This document shows positions 8,395-16,925 of a stretch of DNA of 64,000 nt, in pieces; the stretch's first letter is position 1; each line of letters starts with the position of its first letter. Both the position numbers and the translations under genes were made by a program. Origin of the DNA: CBDBEU01 sp965204565 (lineage in GTDB: Bacteria; Pseudomonadota; Alphaproteobacteria; Rhizobiales; TMED25). The stretch is from assembly GCA_965204565.1 (NCBI GenBank), contig CBDBEU010000005.1, forward strand, positions 1,178,001 through 1,242,000, read 5' to 3'. The notes below the pieces were generated by a model. The model searched no databases, was not told the origin of the DNA, and saw nothing but the letters and a program-made list of their open reading frames with translations.

Positions 8395-9177
8395 ATGAGC
8401 GGGCCGGTGCTGGTGTTCGATTCCGGTCTCGGCGGGCTGACGGTGCTGGCGGCGCTGCGCCGCCGAATACTGCAAGCTGACTATCTCTATGTGGCAGACG
8501 ATGCGGGCTTTCCCTATGGCGTATATGAAGATGAGGCTCTCACCAGCCATGTGGTCGCCAACATCTCCAACCTGATTGCGGCGCACCAGCCGGCCATGGT
8601 GGTAATTGCCTGCAATTCGGCTTCGACGCTGGTATTACCGCAGTTGCGCGCCCGGTTCAATCTGCCGTTTGTCGGCACTGTGCCGGCGATCAAGCCGGCG
8701 GTGGCATCGACGCGCTCGGGCCTTGTCAGCGTGCTGGCAACGCCTGGAACGGTGGCGCGCGACTACACTCGCGCGCTGATCAAGCATCACGGCGGCAAGG
8801 CGCAGGTCACCTTGGTCGGGTGCTCTAGTCTTGCCGGCCTTGCCGAGGCGGCGGTGGCCGGCGGGCAAGCTGACAATTCTGCAATTGCGCTTGAGATCAC
8901 ACCGGCCTTTGTGCGCCGAGGCGCGGCAATGACCGACCAAGTGGTGCTTGCCTGCACGCACTATCCGCTTCTTCTTGATGTACTGCGTAATGCGGCGCCG
9001 TGGCCGGTCGCGTGGATCGATCCGGCACAGGCGATTGCCCGCCGGGCGCACGATGTCCTAGGCACGGCTTCAGGCTCGGGAGAATGCCGCTTCATGTCCA
9101 CTTCAGGCGTTGAATTCAGTGACCGGGCGCGGAGCGTGCTGGAGCGATTGATTGACACCGGACGCGGCGCGCTATAG
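8395..9177 (+). CDS. murI: Glutamate racemase
   Basis: Cofactor-independent racemase (260 aa) that makes D-glutamate for peptidoglycan. Both catalytic cysteines are present: the first in VVIACNSAST and the second in VVLACTHYPLL. The N-terminal substrate loop FDSGLGGLTVL is also intact. It begins 10 bases after trmJ and ends in TAG at 9175-9177, so TAG is used as a true stop in this genome. A GC-rich hairpin with a short T run follows at 9194-9219 and may terminate the transcript ahead of rpsD. Confidence 0.95.
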   Translation: MSGPVLVFDSGLGGLTVLAALRRRILQADYLYVADDAGFPYGVYEDEALTSHVVANISNLIAAHQPAMVVIACNSASTLVLPQLRARFNLPFVGTVPAIKPAVASTRSGLVSVLATPGTVARDYTRALIKHHGGKAQVTLVGCSSLAGLAEAAVAGGQADNSAIALEITPAFVRRGAAMTDQVVLACTHYPLLLDVLRNAAPWPVAWIDPAQAIARRAHDVLGTASGSGECRFMSTSGVEFSDRARSVLERLIDTGRGAL

Positions 9178-9193
9178 TCAACGCGCCTGACAT

Positions 9194-9260
9194 GGCCGGG
9201 AAGACCCCGGCCGATGTTTTATAATGGACCCCGTGGGATTGTTGGCCGGTTCAACCCGGC
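9194..9260 (+). promoter_or_regulatory. Hairpins between murI and rpsD (terminator and/or rpsD leader)
   Basis: Two stem-loops lie in the 173-base gap. The first is GGCCGGG (9194-9200), loop AAGAC, CCCGGCC (9206-9212), followed by GATGTTTT, which resembles a weak intrinsic terminator. The second is GCCGG, loop TTCAA, CCGGC around 9244-9260. S4 is an autoregulatory protein in several bacteria, so a leader role for the second is possible, but I have no direct evidence for it. Confidence 0.4.
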
Positions 9261-9350
9261 AGGCGGGCGCCTCGTCCAGTCCCTGTCGGCCGCGAAGTTC
9301 AAATGTCACGGCAGAGGAGGGCGTGTCCTGATGATGAGAAGGGAACGCGA

Positions 9351-9968
9351 ATGACAAAGCGCATTCAGGCCAAGCACAAGATCGACCGCAGGCTTGGCGA
9401 GAATATCTGGGGCCGCCCCAGAAGCCCGGTCAACCGGCGCGAATACGGTCCTGGCGAACATGGCCAGCGTCGGCGCGTCAAGATTTCCGATTATGGCATT
9501 CAGCTGCGCGCCAAGCAGAAGCTGAAGGGCTACTACGGTAACATCACCGAAAAGCAGTTCAAGGCGACCTATCAGGAAGCGGTGCGGCTGAAGGGCGATA
9601 CCGGTGAAAATCTGGTGGGCCTGTTGGAGCGACGGCTTGATGCGGCGGTCTACCGCGCCAAGTTCGTGCCGACAGTTTTTGCCGCTCGTCAGTTCGTCAA
9701 TCACGGACATGTCAGCGTCAATGGCCGCAGGGCGACAATCCCGAGCTACCGGCTGAAGGTTGGGGATGTGGTGGAAGTGCGTGAGAAATCGCGCCAGATC
9801 CCAATGGTGATTGACGCGGTGGACAGCGCCGAGCGTGATCTGCCTGACTATATGGAGATCGATCCGGCCAAGTTCCGCGCCTCGCTGACACGCGTGCCGC
9901 TCTTGTCAGATGTGCCTTATGCGGTGCAGATGGAACCCAATCTGGTGGTTGAGTACTACTCGCGCTGA
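9351..9968 (+). CDS. rpsD: 30S ribosomal protein S4
   Basis: Primary 16S rRNA-binding protein (205 aa) that nucleates assembly of the small subunit body. The start MTKRIQAKHKIDRRLGENIW is the standard alphaproteobacterial form without the zinc-binding cysteines. The S4 RNA-binding domain is visible at about residues 97-160 (LLERRLDAAVYRAKFVPT, then VNHGHVSVNGRRATIPSYRL). The ATG at 9351 follows GAAGGGAACGCGA; the frame is open further upstream without homology. The gene stands alone, as is common in this order, and is convergent with grxD. Confidence 0.96.
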   Translation: MTKRIQAKHKIDRRLGENIWGRPRSPVNRREYGPGEHGQRRRVKISDYGIQLRAKQKLKGYYGNITEKQFKATYQEAVRLKGDTGENLVGLLERRLDAAVYRAKFVPTVFAARQFVNHGHVSVNGRRATIPSYRLKVGDVVEVREKSRQIPMVIDAVDSAERDLPDYMEIDPAKFRASLTRVPLLSDVPYAVQMEPNLVVEYYSR

Positions 9969-10078
9969 GCTACGCCGACAGATACGGCAAATACAGGTTT
10001 AAGAACTCGTCCGGTGCGCCGGGCGGGCTATTTGCGTATCGGGGACCGTCGCTGTGACCGGTGTGAAGCGGTACGAAG

Positions 10079-10426
10079 CTATTGCGCCGGGGTATCGGCC
10101 TTGATGCCTTTATCGGCGAGCAGGGTTTGCAATTCTTCGGCCTGGAACATCTCGCGCACAATGTCGGCGCCGCCGACAAATTCGCCCTTCACATAAAGCT
10201 GCGGCACGGTTGGCCAACCGGTAAATTCCTTGATGCCCTCTCGCAGTTCATTGTCGGTAAGCACGTTAACGCCGGAATATTCAACGCCCAGATAGTCGAG
10301 AATCTGGACCACTTGACCGGAAAATCCGCATTGCGGAAATTGCGGCGTGCCCTTCATGAACAAAGTGACGTCGTTGGCCGCGATCTGGCTACGGATCCAG
10401 TTCTGCATTTCAACATTTTCACTCAT
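10079..10426 (-). CDS. grxD: Monothiol glutaredoxin, Grx4/GrxD type
   Basis: A 115-aa monothiol glutaredoxin with the CGFS active site (FPQCGFSGQVVQILDYLGV). It binds a bridging [2Fe-2S] cluster with glutathione and passes clusters between Fe-S proteins. Other family residues are KGTPQFPQ (glutathione contact) and the WPTVPQLYVKGEFVGGADI block with the cis-proline. It follows a bolA-family gene by 20 bases on the same strand. GrxD and BolA proteins form heterodimers, so the pair makes functional sense. It is the last gene of the pur operon and is convergent with rpsD. Confidence 0.95.
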   Translation of the reverse strand: MSENVEMQNWIRSQIAANDVTLFMKGTPQFPQCGFSGQVVQILDYLGVEYSGVNVLTDNELREGIKEFTGWPTVPQLYVKGEFVGGADIVREMFQAEELQTLLADKGIKADTPAQ

Positions 10427-10446
10427 TGCGATATCCTTTCGCGGCG

Positions 10447-10683
10447 TCAGTCTTTGGGCGGAGACGTCTGTAGTGCCAATGCGTGCAGTTTGCCGCCCAT
10501 GGTGCCGGCCAAAGCCTCATAGACCAGTTGATGCTGTTGCACGCGGGTCTTTCCGGCGAAAGCGGATGAGACCACGGTGGCGGCATAATGGTCGCCGTCG
10601 CCTGCCAGATCGGTAATCGCCACATCGGCATCGGGCAGGTGCTCCTTGATCAGGGCTTCGATCTCATGTGCCTGCATTGCCAT
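10447..10683 (-). CDS. bolA: BolA-family protein
   Basis: A 78-aa BolA-like protein with the alpha-beta KH-like fold. The sequence starts MAMQAHEIEALIKEHLPDA, contains the variable loop LAGDGDHYAATVVSSAF, and has the conserved QHQLVYEALAGTMGGKLHAL with the invariant His thought to ligate a shared Fe-S cluster with a monothiol glutaredoxin. It sits between purL (24 bases upstream) and grxD, the usual order in Hyphomicrobiales. It is short enough to be an IbaG/BolA3-like member; I cannot tell which subtype. Confidence 0.9.
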   Translation of the reverse strand: MAMQAHEIEALIKEHLPDADVAITDLAGDGDHYAATVVSSAFAGKTRVQQHQLVYEALAGTMGGKLHALALQTSPPKD

Positions 10684-10706
10684 TCGTTAACTTCAAGATC
10701 CCACGA

Positions 10707-12923
10707 TCACGCGTCTTCTCCCATCAGTCGAGGCAACCACGACTCATGCGCTTGGCGCAAACTGGCCAAGGATATGGGGGTATGGCCCTCTACCGTCAAA
10801 TCCGATCCGCCAACTTGGCCGAGCAGCCTGGTCGGTGCGCCGGCTTCACGGGCTGCCACGACCAACTGAGCCGTGTTACCGGGAGAGGCCGATACGACAT
10901 AGCGGGCCTGATCTTCGCCGAAAAGTTCTGCGTTGAGCGCCACGTCGCCCGTGCGAATAGAGGCGCCGATATTACCGGCCAGTGCCATTTCTGCCAGCGC
11001 CACAAGAAGACCGCCATCGGCAATATCATGGGCGGCATTGATGGTCGACGATCTGATCAGCGCGCGTACCAGATCGCCGGCGGTGCGCTCGGCATCCAGA
11101 TCGACCGGAGGAGGTGCGCCTGCTTCGCCGCCATGGATGGTCTCGAGCCAGATCGAGCGACCGAGATGGCCGGCCTCGTGGCCGACCAGAACCAACATGT
11201 CGCCCTCCTGCTTGAGCGCCAGAGTAACGGTTTGATCGAGATCCTCAATTAGACCGACACCGCCGACAGTTGGTGTCGGCTTGATCGCCTGACCGGCGGT
11301 CTCGTTGTAGAGCGAGACATTGCCCGAAACCACAGGGAAATCGAGAGCAGCGCAAGCCGCGCTCATGCCTTCGACCGCGGCGGCAAACTCGCCCATGATT
11401 TCAGGCCGCTCGGGATTGCCGAAATTAAGGCAATCGGTGATCGCCAGCGGTGTTGCGCCAACCGCGGTGAGATTGCGCCAGCACTCGCACACCGCCTGAG
11501 CACCGCCTGTCGCCGGATCGGCCGCGACATAGCGCGGTGTCACATCGCAGGCGAGCGCCAGCGCCCGGCGTGTGCCATGAACGCGCACCACTGCGGCATC
11601 GCCGCCAGGGCGCGCCACGGTGTCGCCCATGATGGTGTGGTCGTATTGCTCCCAGATCCAGCGCCGTGAGGAGAGGGGAGCCGAGCCCATCATCTTGATG
11701 AGAGTATTACCGAGATCGCCGGTCTCGGCTCCGGGCGCGATATCGAGTGCCGTTGCCGGTGTGGGACGGACAAAGGGGCGTTCATAAAGCGGCGCATTGT
11801 CACCCAGCGGCTTTAAAGGAATATCTGCCTCGGTGCGGCCCTGATGATTAACCACGATGCGGCCGGTATCGGTGATGCGGCCAATGATCGCGAAATCGAT
11901 GCCCCAGCGCTCAAAGATGGCGCGCGCGTCGCCTTCGCGGCCGGGCTTGAGCACCATCAGCATGCGCTCCTGGCTTTCCGAAAGCATTATCTCATAGGCG
12001 CTCATATGAGTTTCGCGCTGCGGCACCTGGTCAAGGTCAATTTCGATTCCAACGCCGCCCTTGTCGGCCATCTCGACCGATGAGGAGGTTAGCCCCGCGG
12101 CCCCCATGTCCTGAATGGCGATAATCGCATCGCCCGTCATCAGTTCGAGGCAGGCCTCAAGCAGCAATTTTTCGGTGAATGGGTCACCGACCTGAACGGT
12201 GGGGCGTTTTTCCTCGGACGCCTCGTCGAATTCAGCAGAGGCCATAATGGCGCCATGAATGCCATCGCGCCCGGTCTTTGAGCCGACATAGACCACCGGA
12301 TTGCCGATGCCGGAGGCGGCAGAGAAGAACAGCTGATCGGCGTGGGCAATCCCGACACACATGGCGTTGACCAGAATGTTGTCATTGTAGGAGGCATCAA
12401 AGCCGACCTCGCCGCCAATCGTTGGAATACCGACGCAATTGCCATAGCCGCCGATACCGGCAACCGCACCGGACACAAGATATCGGGTGCGCTCGTGCAA
12501 GGGCTCACCGAAACGCAGAGAATTGAGCATCGCAACCGGCCGCGCGCCCATGGTGAAGACATCGCGCATGATGCCGCCGACGCCAGTCGCGGCACCCTGA
12601 TAGGGCTCTATGAAGGAGGGATGGTTGTGGCTCTCCATCTTAAACACCGCAACCAGACCCTCGCCAATGTCGACCGCGCCGGCGTTTTCACCCGGTCCCT
12701 GCACCACCTGGGGGCCGTTGGTAGGAAATTTTTTCAGCCATACGCGCGAGGATTTGTACGAACAGTGCTCGGACCACATCACAGAGAATATGCCAAGTTC
12801 GGTGAGCGAAGGCTCACGGCCAAGACAGGCAAGCACGGTCTCATATTCTGCCTCGGTCAGCGCGTGGGCGGCAATCAACTCGGGCGTGATGGCGTCCGGG
12901 TCTGCGCCGGCGGTGGACTTCAT
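10707..12923 (-). CDS. purL: Phosphoribosylformylglycinamidine synthase subunit PurL (small type)
   Basis: ATP-dependent synthetase subunit (738 aa) that makes FGAM from FGAR in purine synthesis. The small PurL lacks built-in glutaminase and needs PurQ for ammonia and PurS for assembly, and both genes lie directly upstream. Visible landmarks are EHCSYKSSRVWLK near the N-terminus, the nucleotide-binding QGPGENAGAVDIGEG and ESHNHPSFIEPYQGA, and the second-half LAITDCLNFGNPERPEI and PVVSGNVSLYNET. The ATG at 12921-12923 overlaps the purQ stop by four bases, implying translational coupling. The length matches the family. Confidence 0.96.
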   Translation of the reverse strand: MKSTAGADPDAITPELIAAHALTEAEYETVLACLGREPSLTELGIFSVMWSEHCSYKSSRVWLKKFPTNGPQVVQGPGENAGAVDIGEGLVAVFKMESHNHPSFIEPYQGAATGVGGIMRDVFTMGARPVAMLNSLRFGEPLHERTRYLVSGAVAGIGGYGNCVGIPTIGGEVGFDASYNDNILVNAMCVGIAHADQLFFSAASGIGNPVVYVGSKTGRDGIHGAIMASAEFDEASEEKRPTVQVGDPFTEKLLLEACLELMTGDAIIAIQDMGAAGLTSSSVEMADKGGVGIEIDLDQVPQRETHMSAYEIMLSESQERMLMVLKPGREGDARAIFERWGIDFAIIGRITDTGRIVVNHQGRTEADIPLKPLGDNAPLYERPFVRPTPATALDIAPGAETGDLGNTLIKMMGSAPLSSRRWIWEQYDHTIMGDTVARPGGDAAVVRVHGTRRALALACDVTPRYVAADPATGGAQAVCECWRNLTAVGATPLAITDCLNFGNPERPEIMGEFAAAVEGMSAACAALDFPVVSGNVSLYNETAGQAIKPTPTVGGVGLIEDLDQTVTLALKQEGDMLVLVGHEAGHLGRSIWLETIHGGEAGAPPPVDLDAERTAGDLVRALIRSSTINAAHDIADGGLLVALAEMALAGNIGASIRTGDVALNAELFGEDQARYVVSASPGNTAQLVVAAREAGAPTRLLGQVGGSDLTVEGHTPISLASLRQAHESWLPRLMGEDA

Positions 12924-13633
12924 CGCGAAAGCCTCTCAACCAGGGAGGCGAACAATGGGCCGCCGTCAGTATTACCGGTGACGCGCTCACAGGCGCGCTC
13001 GGGATGCGGCATCAGGCCGAGCACCGTGAAATCCTCATTGTAGATGCCGGCAATGTCACGGGCCGAGCCATTGGGGTTGGCCGGACCGCGCACGGAATTA
13101 CCGCTTTGTCCGCCGTCATCGGCGGCGGCATAGCGAAAGGCAACGCGGCCCTCGCCCTCAAGCAGGTCTAGTGTTTGCTCATCGGCGAAGTAATTGCCGT
13201 CCATGTGAGCAACCGGCAGGCGGATGGTGGCTCCCTGACGGTAGCGGGTGGTAAATGCGGTGTCGTTGCGCTCGACACTCATATACACGTCGCGGGCGAT
13301 AAATTTGAGCGAGGCATTGCGCATCAACGCGCCGGGCAGCAGCCTGCATTCTGTGAGGATTTGAAAACCGTTGCAGATGCCGAGGATGGGCGTGCCGCGC
13401 CGTGCATGAGCAATCAGCGCTTCGGTCACGGGCGCGCGCGCTGCCATGGCACCGGGGCGCAGATAATCGCCATGGGTAAAGCCGCCCGGTACGACGATGA
13501 AATTGGTGCCTTCGGGCATATCTGTGTCGGTGTGCCAGACAGTTTCGGGCGCTTTTCCGCAAGCGTGGGTCAGCGCGACATGGGTGTCGCGGTCGCAATT
13601 GGAGCCCGGAAAGACGATCAGCGCTACCTTCAT
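12920..13633 (-). CDS. purQ: Phosphoribosylformylglycinamidine synthase subunit PurQ
   Basis: Class I glutamine amidotransferase (237 aa) that supplies ammonia to PurL. The nucleophile is Cys87 in GICNGFQIL, with the oxyanion region VPGGFTHGDYLRPGA before it. The catalytic His and Glu are in MPHPERA near the C-terminus. It begins MKVALIVFPGSNCDRD. It overlaps purS by four bases upstream and purL by four bases downstream, so the three subunits are likely translated in step. Confidence 0.95.
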   Translation of the reverse strand: MKVALIVFPGSNCDRDTHVALTHACGKAPETVWHTDTDMPEGTNFIVVPGGFTHGDYLRPGAMAARAPVTEALIAHARRGTPILGICNGFQILTECRLLPGALMRNASLKFIARDVYMSVERNDTAFTTRYRQGATIRLPVAHMDGNYFADEQTLDLLEGEGRVAFRYAAADDGGQSGNSVRGPANPNGSARDIAGIYNEDFTVLGLMPHPERACERVTGNTDGGPLFASLVERLSR

Positions 13634-13875
13634 TTCCCTGCGAGCTCGACCGAATAGGTCTCGATGACGGGATTGGCAAGCAACGCTTCAGCCATCCGTT
13701 CGGCCTCTTTTCGCGCCGCGCCAGGGTCCGTCTCTTCGAGTTCAATCTCAATCAGCTTGCCCTGGCGCACGCTGTCGACGCCGGCAAAGCCGAAGCTGGC
13801 CAGAGCGGCCTCTATGGCCTTGCCCTGGGGGTCGAGAACGCCTTGCTTGAGGCGCACCTGAACGATTGCCCGCAC
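13630..13875 (-). CDS. purS: Phosphoribosylformylglycinamidine synthase subunit PurS
   Basis: An 81-aa PurS protein that bridges PurL and PurQ in the FGAM synthase complex. The sequence MRAIVQVRLKQGVLDPQGKA, GFAGVDSVRQGKLIEIELEE and LANPVIETYSVEL matches the whole family. It starts four bases after the purC stop region and overlaps purQ by four bases. Confidence 0.95.
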   Translation of the reverse strand: MRAIVQVRLKQGVLDPQGKAIEAALASFGFAGVDSVRQGKLIEIELEETDPGAARKEAERMAEALLANPVIETYSVELAGK

Positions 13876-13879
13876 GACG

Positions 13880-14647
13880 TTACTTTTTGACCAGAACCGG
13901 TCTGGTCACCTCACTGGTGCCGGACTCGAAGATGATGCCGAGCCGCCGCGCGACTTCGCGGTAGGCTTCGATCAGCCCGCCCATGTCGCGGCGGAACAAG
14001 TCTTTGTCAAGCTTGTCCTGGGTCTCGACGTCCCACAGTCTGCACGAATCCGGGCTGATCTCGTCAGCCAGCACCGTGCGCACCATGTCGTTTTCATAAA
14101 GCCGGCCGAATTCGAGCTTGAAGTCGACCAGGCGAATGCCGATGCCCAGAAACAGGCCGGTCATGAAATCATTGATGCGGAGCGCCAGCGCCATGAGGTC
14201 GTCGATTTCCTGCGGGTTGGCCCAGCCAAAGGCGGTGATGTGCTCTTCCGACACCATCGGATCGCCGAGATCGTCATTCTTGAAATAGAACTCGACTATC
14301 GAGCGCGGCAGGGCGGTGCCTTCTTCAATCCCCAGACGCGTGGCGATCGAGCCTGCGGCAATATTGCGCACCACAACTTCCAGCGGAATGATCTCCACTT
14401 CGCGAATCAATTGTTCACGCATGTTGAGGCGGCGCACGAAATGGGTCGGAACGCCGATTTCGGCAAGCTTGATGAACAGGAATTCGGAAATCCTGTTGTT
14501 GAGAACGCCCTTGCCCTCGAAACGCTCATGCTTGGCATTGTTGCCGGCGGTCGCATCGTCCTTGAAGTGCTGAACCAGTGTGCCCGGTTCAGGCCCTTCA
14601 TAGAGAACCTTTGCCTTGCCTTCATAAACGCGGCGGCGACGATTCAT
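13880..14647 (-). CDS. purC: Phosphoribosylaminoimidazole-succinocarboxamide synthase
   Basis: SAICAR synthetase (255 aa) that joins aspartate to CAIR using ATP. Key stretches are VYEGKAKVLYEGPEPGTLVQ and DDATAGNNAKHERFEGKGVL (nucleotide and Mg binding), EVVVRNIAAGSIATRLGIEE, and LVDFKLEFGRLYENDMVRTV. It is the first gene of the minus-strand run purC-purS-purQ-purL-bolA-grxD. The start MNRRRRVYEGKAK is at the ATG at 14647. The 287-base gap upstream should hold the operon promoter; I found no clear purine riboswitch in it. Confidence 0.95.
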   Translation of the reverse strand: MNRRRRVYEGKAKVLYEGPEPGTLVQHFKDDATAGNNAKHERFEGKGVLNNRISEFLFIKLAEIGVPTHFVRRLNMREQLIREVEIIPLEVVVRNIAAGSIATRLGIEEGTALPRSIVEFYFKNDDLGDPMVSEEHITAFGWANPQEIDDLMALALRINDFMTGLFLGIGIRLVDFKLEFGRLYENDMVRTVLADEISPDSCRLWDVETQDKLDKDLFRRDMGGLIEAYREVARRLGIIFESGTSEVTRPVLVKK

Positions 14648-14934
14648 TACGCAATGTCCTTGAGATCATGGCAGCACGGCACAAGCCAGCCTCCAAGGCG
14701 CGGAAACTATCCGAAACGGTGTGGATGTACAACTCCAGCTCACAAGAGGCGCATGTTGGGGGGACAAGTGTGCCAGCGGCCCCAGAGAGGTCAAATTTGC
14801 GCTGCACGCACGGGTATTTGAAGCTAGGGTCTGAGGCGCATTGATTCGCCGAGCGTGAGCGATTATGCCTGTCCCATCAGATTGTAATACCGGCGGGATG
14901 CACCAAGCGCGCCGGACAGAGGCAGGAGAGTGAG

Positions 14935-15258
14935 ATGAGCAGTTTTGACAGGCGTGAGGAAGGGTTTGAAAAAAAGTTCGCCCATGATGCAGAGCTTAAG
15001 TTCAAGGCCGAGGCGCGGCGCAACAAGCTGCTCGGACTGTGGGCGGCGGAACATCTGGGTCTGAGCGGGGCGGGGGCTGAGGATTACGCCAAGTCGGTGG
15101 TTAAGACCGATCTTGAACAACCCGGAAGCGAGGATGTGTTTCAAAAGATCAGGTCCGATTTCGACGCTAAGCGGGTCGACCAGTCAAACCATCAGATCCG
15201 GCGCACCATGGATGAGTTGATGGGGACAGCAGTCGAGCAGGTCGAAACTGAATCATGA
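14935..15258 (+). CDS. ATPase inhibitor subunit zeta (DUF1476)
   Basis: A 107-aa protein of the DUF1476 family, the zeta subunit that inhibits the F1FO-ATPase in Alphaproteobacteria by inserting its N-terminus into F1. The inhibitory N-terminal segment is MSSFDRREEGFEKKFAHDAE, followed by the four-helix body (RRNKLLGLWAAEHLGL, GAEDYAKSVVKTDLEQPG, QSNHQIRRTMDELMGTAV). The ribosome site AGGAGAG lies just upstream. The family is almost confined to Alphaproteobacteria and is one of the best taxonomic markers here. Its stop overlaps the start of a short broken frame. Confidence 0.93.
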   Translation: MSSFDRREEGFEKKFAHDAELKFKAEARRNKLLGLWAAEHLGLSGAGAEDYAKSVVKTDLEQPGSEDVFQKIRSDFDAKRVDQSNHQIRRTMDELMGTAVEQVETES

Positions 15259-15440
15259 GTGTTGATGCGCTAATCGGCAATCTTGCCAAGGAGCGCGCGC
15301 GGGCGGATCGGCGCTTTCGGCAACACCATCGATCTTGCCAAGCAATATGTTGCCGATGGCTTTTCTCTGGTGGCGGTGGGAGCGACACCGGCTATCTGCA
15401 GGCAGGCGCGCGCGCCGCTAGGGCGCGGAATCGGTAAAAA
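15255..15440 (+). pseudogene. Short remnant, possibly the C-terminus of an HpcH/HpaI-type aldolase
   Basis: An ATG overlapping the zeta-subunit stop opens a frame (MSVDALIGNLAKERARA) that soon loses coding character. In another frame the same stretch reads GAFGNTIDLAKQYVADGF and SLVAVGATPAICRQARAP. That is reminiscent of the last strand and helix of HpcH/HpaI-family aldolases (DLA..YVA.GF..VAVG). If so, nearly the whole gene has been deleted, leaving about 40 residues between zeta and purB. The match is from memory and short, so I hold it loosely. Confidence 0.35.
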
Positions 15441-16731
15441 CGCGATCGAAAACAGTATCAACCTGTTTGAGGTGAAAGTCTAGATCGAACAGTTCTTCGA
15501 CCTCTTTTTCATTCATATAATCAGATATTTCAGTATCATTCTTCAGCAATTCTTTGAAATTTGATTTGCCCTCCCACGCAGTTATCGCGTTGGTCTGCAC
15601 CAGACGGTAGGCATTCTCACGGGCCGCTCCCTTCTGGGTCAGCGCCAAAAGCACACGTTGGGAATGGATGAGACCTCCGAGATGGTCGAGATTTCTTTGC
15701 ATGGCATCTGGATAAACCATCAACCGGTCGATCACGCCGGTCATGCGAACAAGCGCAAAATCAAGCGCTATGGTGGCATCCGGTGCGATTACCCGCTCGA
15801 CCGAGGAGTGAGAAATATCGCGTTCATGCCATAACGCCACATTCTCCATTGCCGGGATCACGGTGGAGCGCACCAGCCGGGCCAACCCGGTGACATTCTC
15901 CGAAAGCACCGGATTGCGCTTGTGCGGCATTGAGGAGGAGCCCTTTTGACCTTTGGCGAAAAATTCCTCGGCCTCGCGTACTTCGGTGCGCTGCAAATGC
16001 CGGATTTCGACCGAAAGGCGCTCAAGCGAACTGGCGACCACGCCCAATGTGGCAAAAAACATGGCATGGCGGTCGCGCGGCACGATTTGGGTGGAGATCG
16101 GCTCGGGGGTCAGGCCGAGTTTTGCGGCAACATGGGCCTCAACACGCGGGTCGACATTTGCGAAGGTTCCGACAGGACCTGAAATCTGGACCGTGGCGAT
16201 TTCGGTCCTGGCAGCGGTAAGGCGGGCACGGGCGCGCGTAAACTCGGCGTAGAACGTCGCCAGTTTGAGGCCGAATGTGGTGGGTTCGGCATGGATACCG
16301 TGGCTGCGCCCGATGCACGGAGTCAGGCGGTGCTCATAGGCGCGGCGTTTGAGCGCTGCGAGAAGCCCGTCAATACCGGCAATCAGAAGATCGGCGGCGC
16401 GGGTCAGTTGAATATTGAAACAGGTGTCGATGACATCGGACGAGGTCATGCCCTGATGCACAAAACGAGCCTCTGGGCCGACAATCTCAGCCAGATGGGT
16501 GAGAAAGGCGATCACGTCGTGATGGGTCTCGCGCTCGATCTCGTCAATGCGCGCAATATCGAAAGTTGCCTTGCCGCCGCGCTCGCGCACCGTCTTGGCT
16601 GCTTCATTTGGAATGACACCGAGTTTAGCCATGGCATCGGCGGCGTGGGCTTCAATATCGAACCAGATCCTGAAGCGGGTCTGGGGTGACCACAGCGCTT
16701 CCATTTCAGGCCGGGAATAACGTGAAATCAT
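15418..16731 (-). CDS. purB: Adenylosuccinate lyase
   Basis: Purine synthesis enzyme (437 aa) of the fumarase/aspartase fold that cleaves SAICAR and adenylosuccinate, releasing fumarate. The family signature GSSSMPHKRNP is present, as are TSSDVIDTCFNIQLTRA and CIGRSHGIHAEPTTFGLKL (catalytic His). I start at the ATG at 16729-16731 (MISRYSRPEMEALWSPQTRF), which has GAGGCAGCT in front. A longer upstream frame is not homologous. It stands on the minus strand beyond zeta, as in related genomes, and completes the purine cluster. The C-terminus is intact. Confidence 0.95.
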   Translation of the reverse strand: MISRYSRPEMEALWSPQTRFRIWFDIEAHAADAMAKLGVIPNEAAKTVRERGGKATFDIARIDEIERETHHDVIAFLTHLAEIVGPEARFVHQGMTSSDVIDTCFNIQLTRAADLLIAGIDGLLAALKRRAYEHRLTPCIGRSHGIHAEPTTFGLKLATFYAEFTRARARLTAARTEIATVQISGPVGTFANVDPRVEAHVAAKLGLTPEPISTQIVPRDRHAMFFATLGVVASSLERLSVEIRHLQRTEVREAEEFFAKGQKGSSSMPHKRNPVLSENVTGLARLVRSTVIPAMENVALWHERDISHSSVERVIAPDATIALDFALVRMTGVIDRLMVYPDAMQRNLDHLGGLIHSQRVLLALTQKGAARENAYRLVQTNAITAWEGKSNFKELLKNDTEISDYMNEKEVEELFDLDFHLKQVDTVFDRVFTDSAP

Positions 16732-16925
16732 AGCTGCCTCATCATCAAGGCGTGGTCGTAGCAAATCACCGCAGCGCCCACAATCATGGGCGTGAGGCAA
16801 GGCGATTGCCGCACACAAATGCTGGTCGCGTGCCCCGCATCCGCCACGCGAAGATTGCAGAGATGGCGCTGAAGCTTCTGCTGTGCGCGATCTTGGCCTA
16901 AAATCAACCCCTTGGGTAAGCGTTG

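Noticed and set aside
14648..14934. Purine riboswitch upstream of purC
   Set aside because: I looked for the conserved core of purine riboswitches and could not recognise it. The gap is simply a promoter region as far as I can see.
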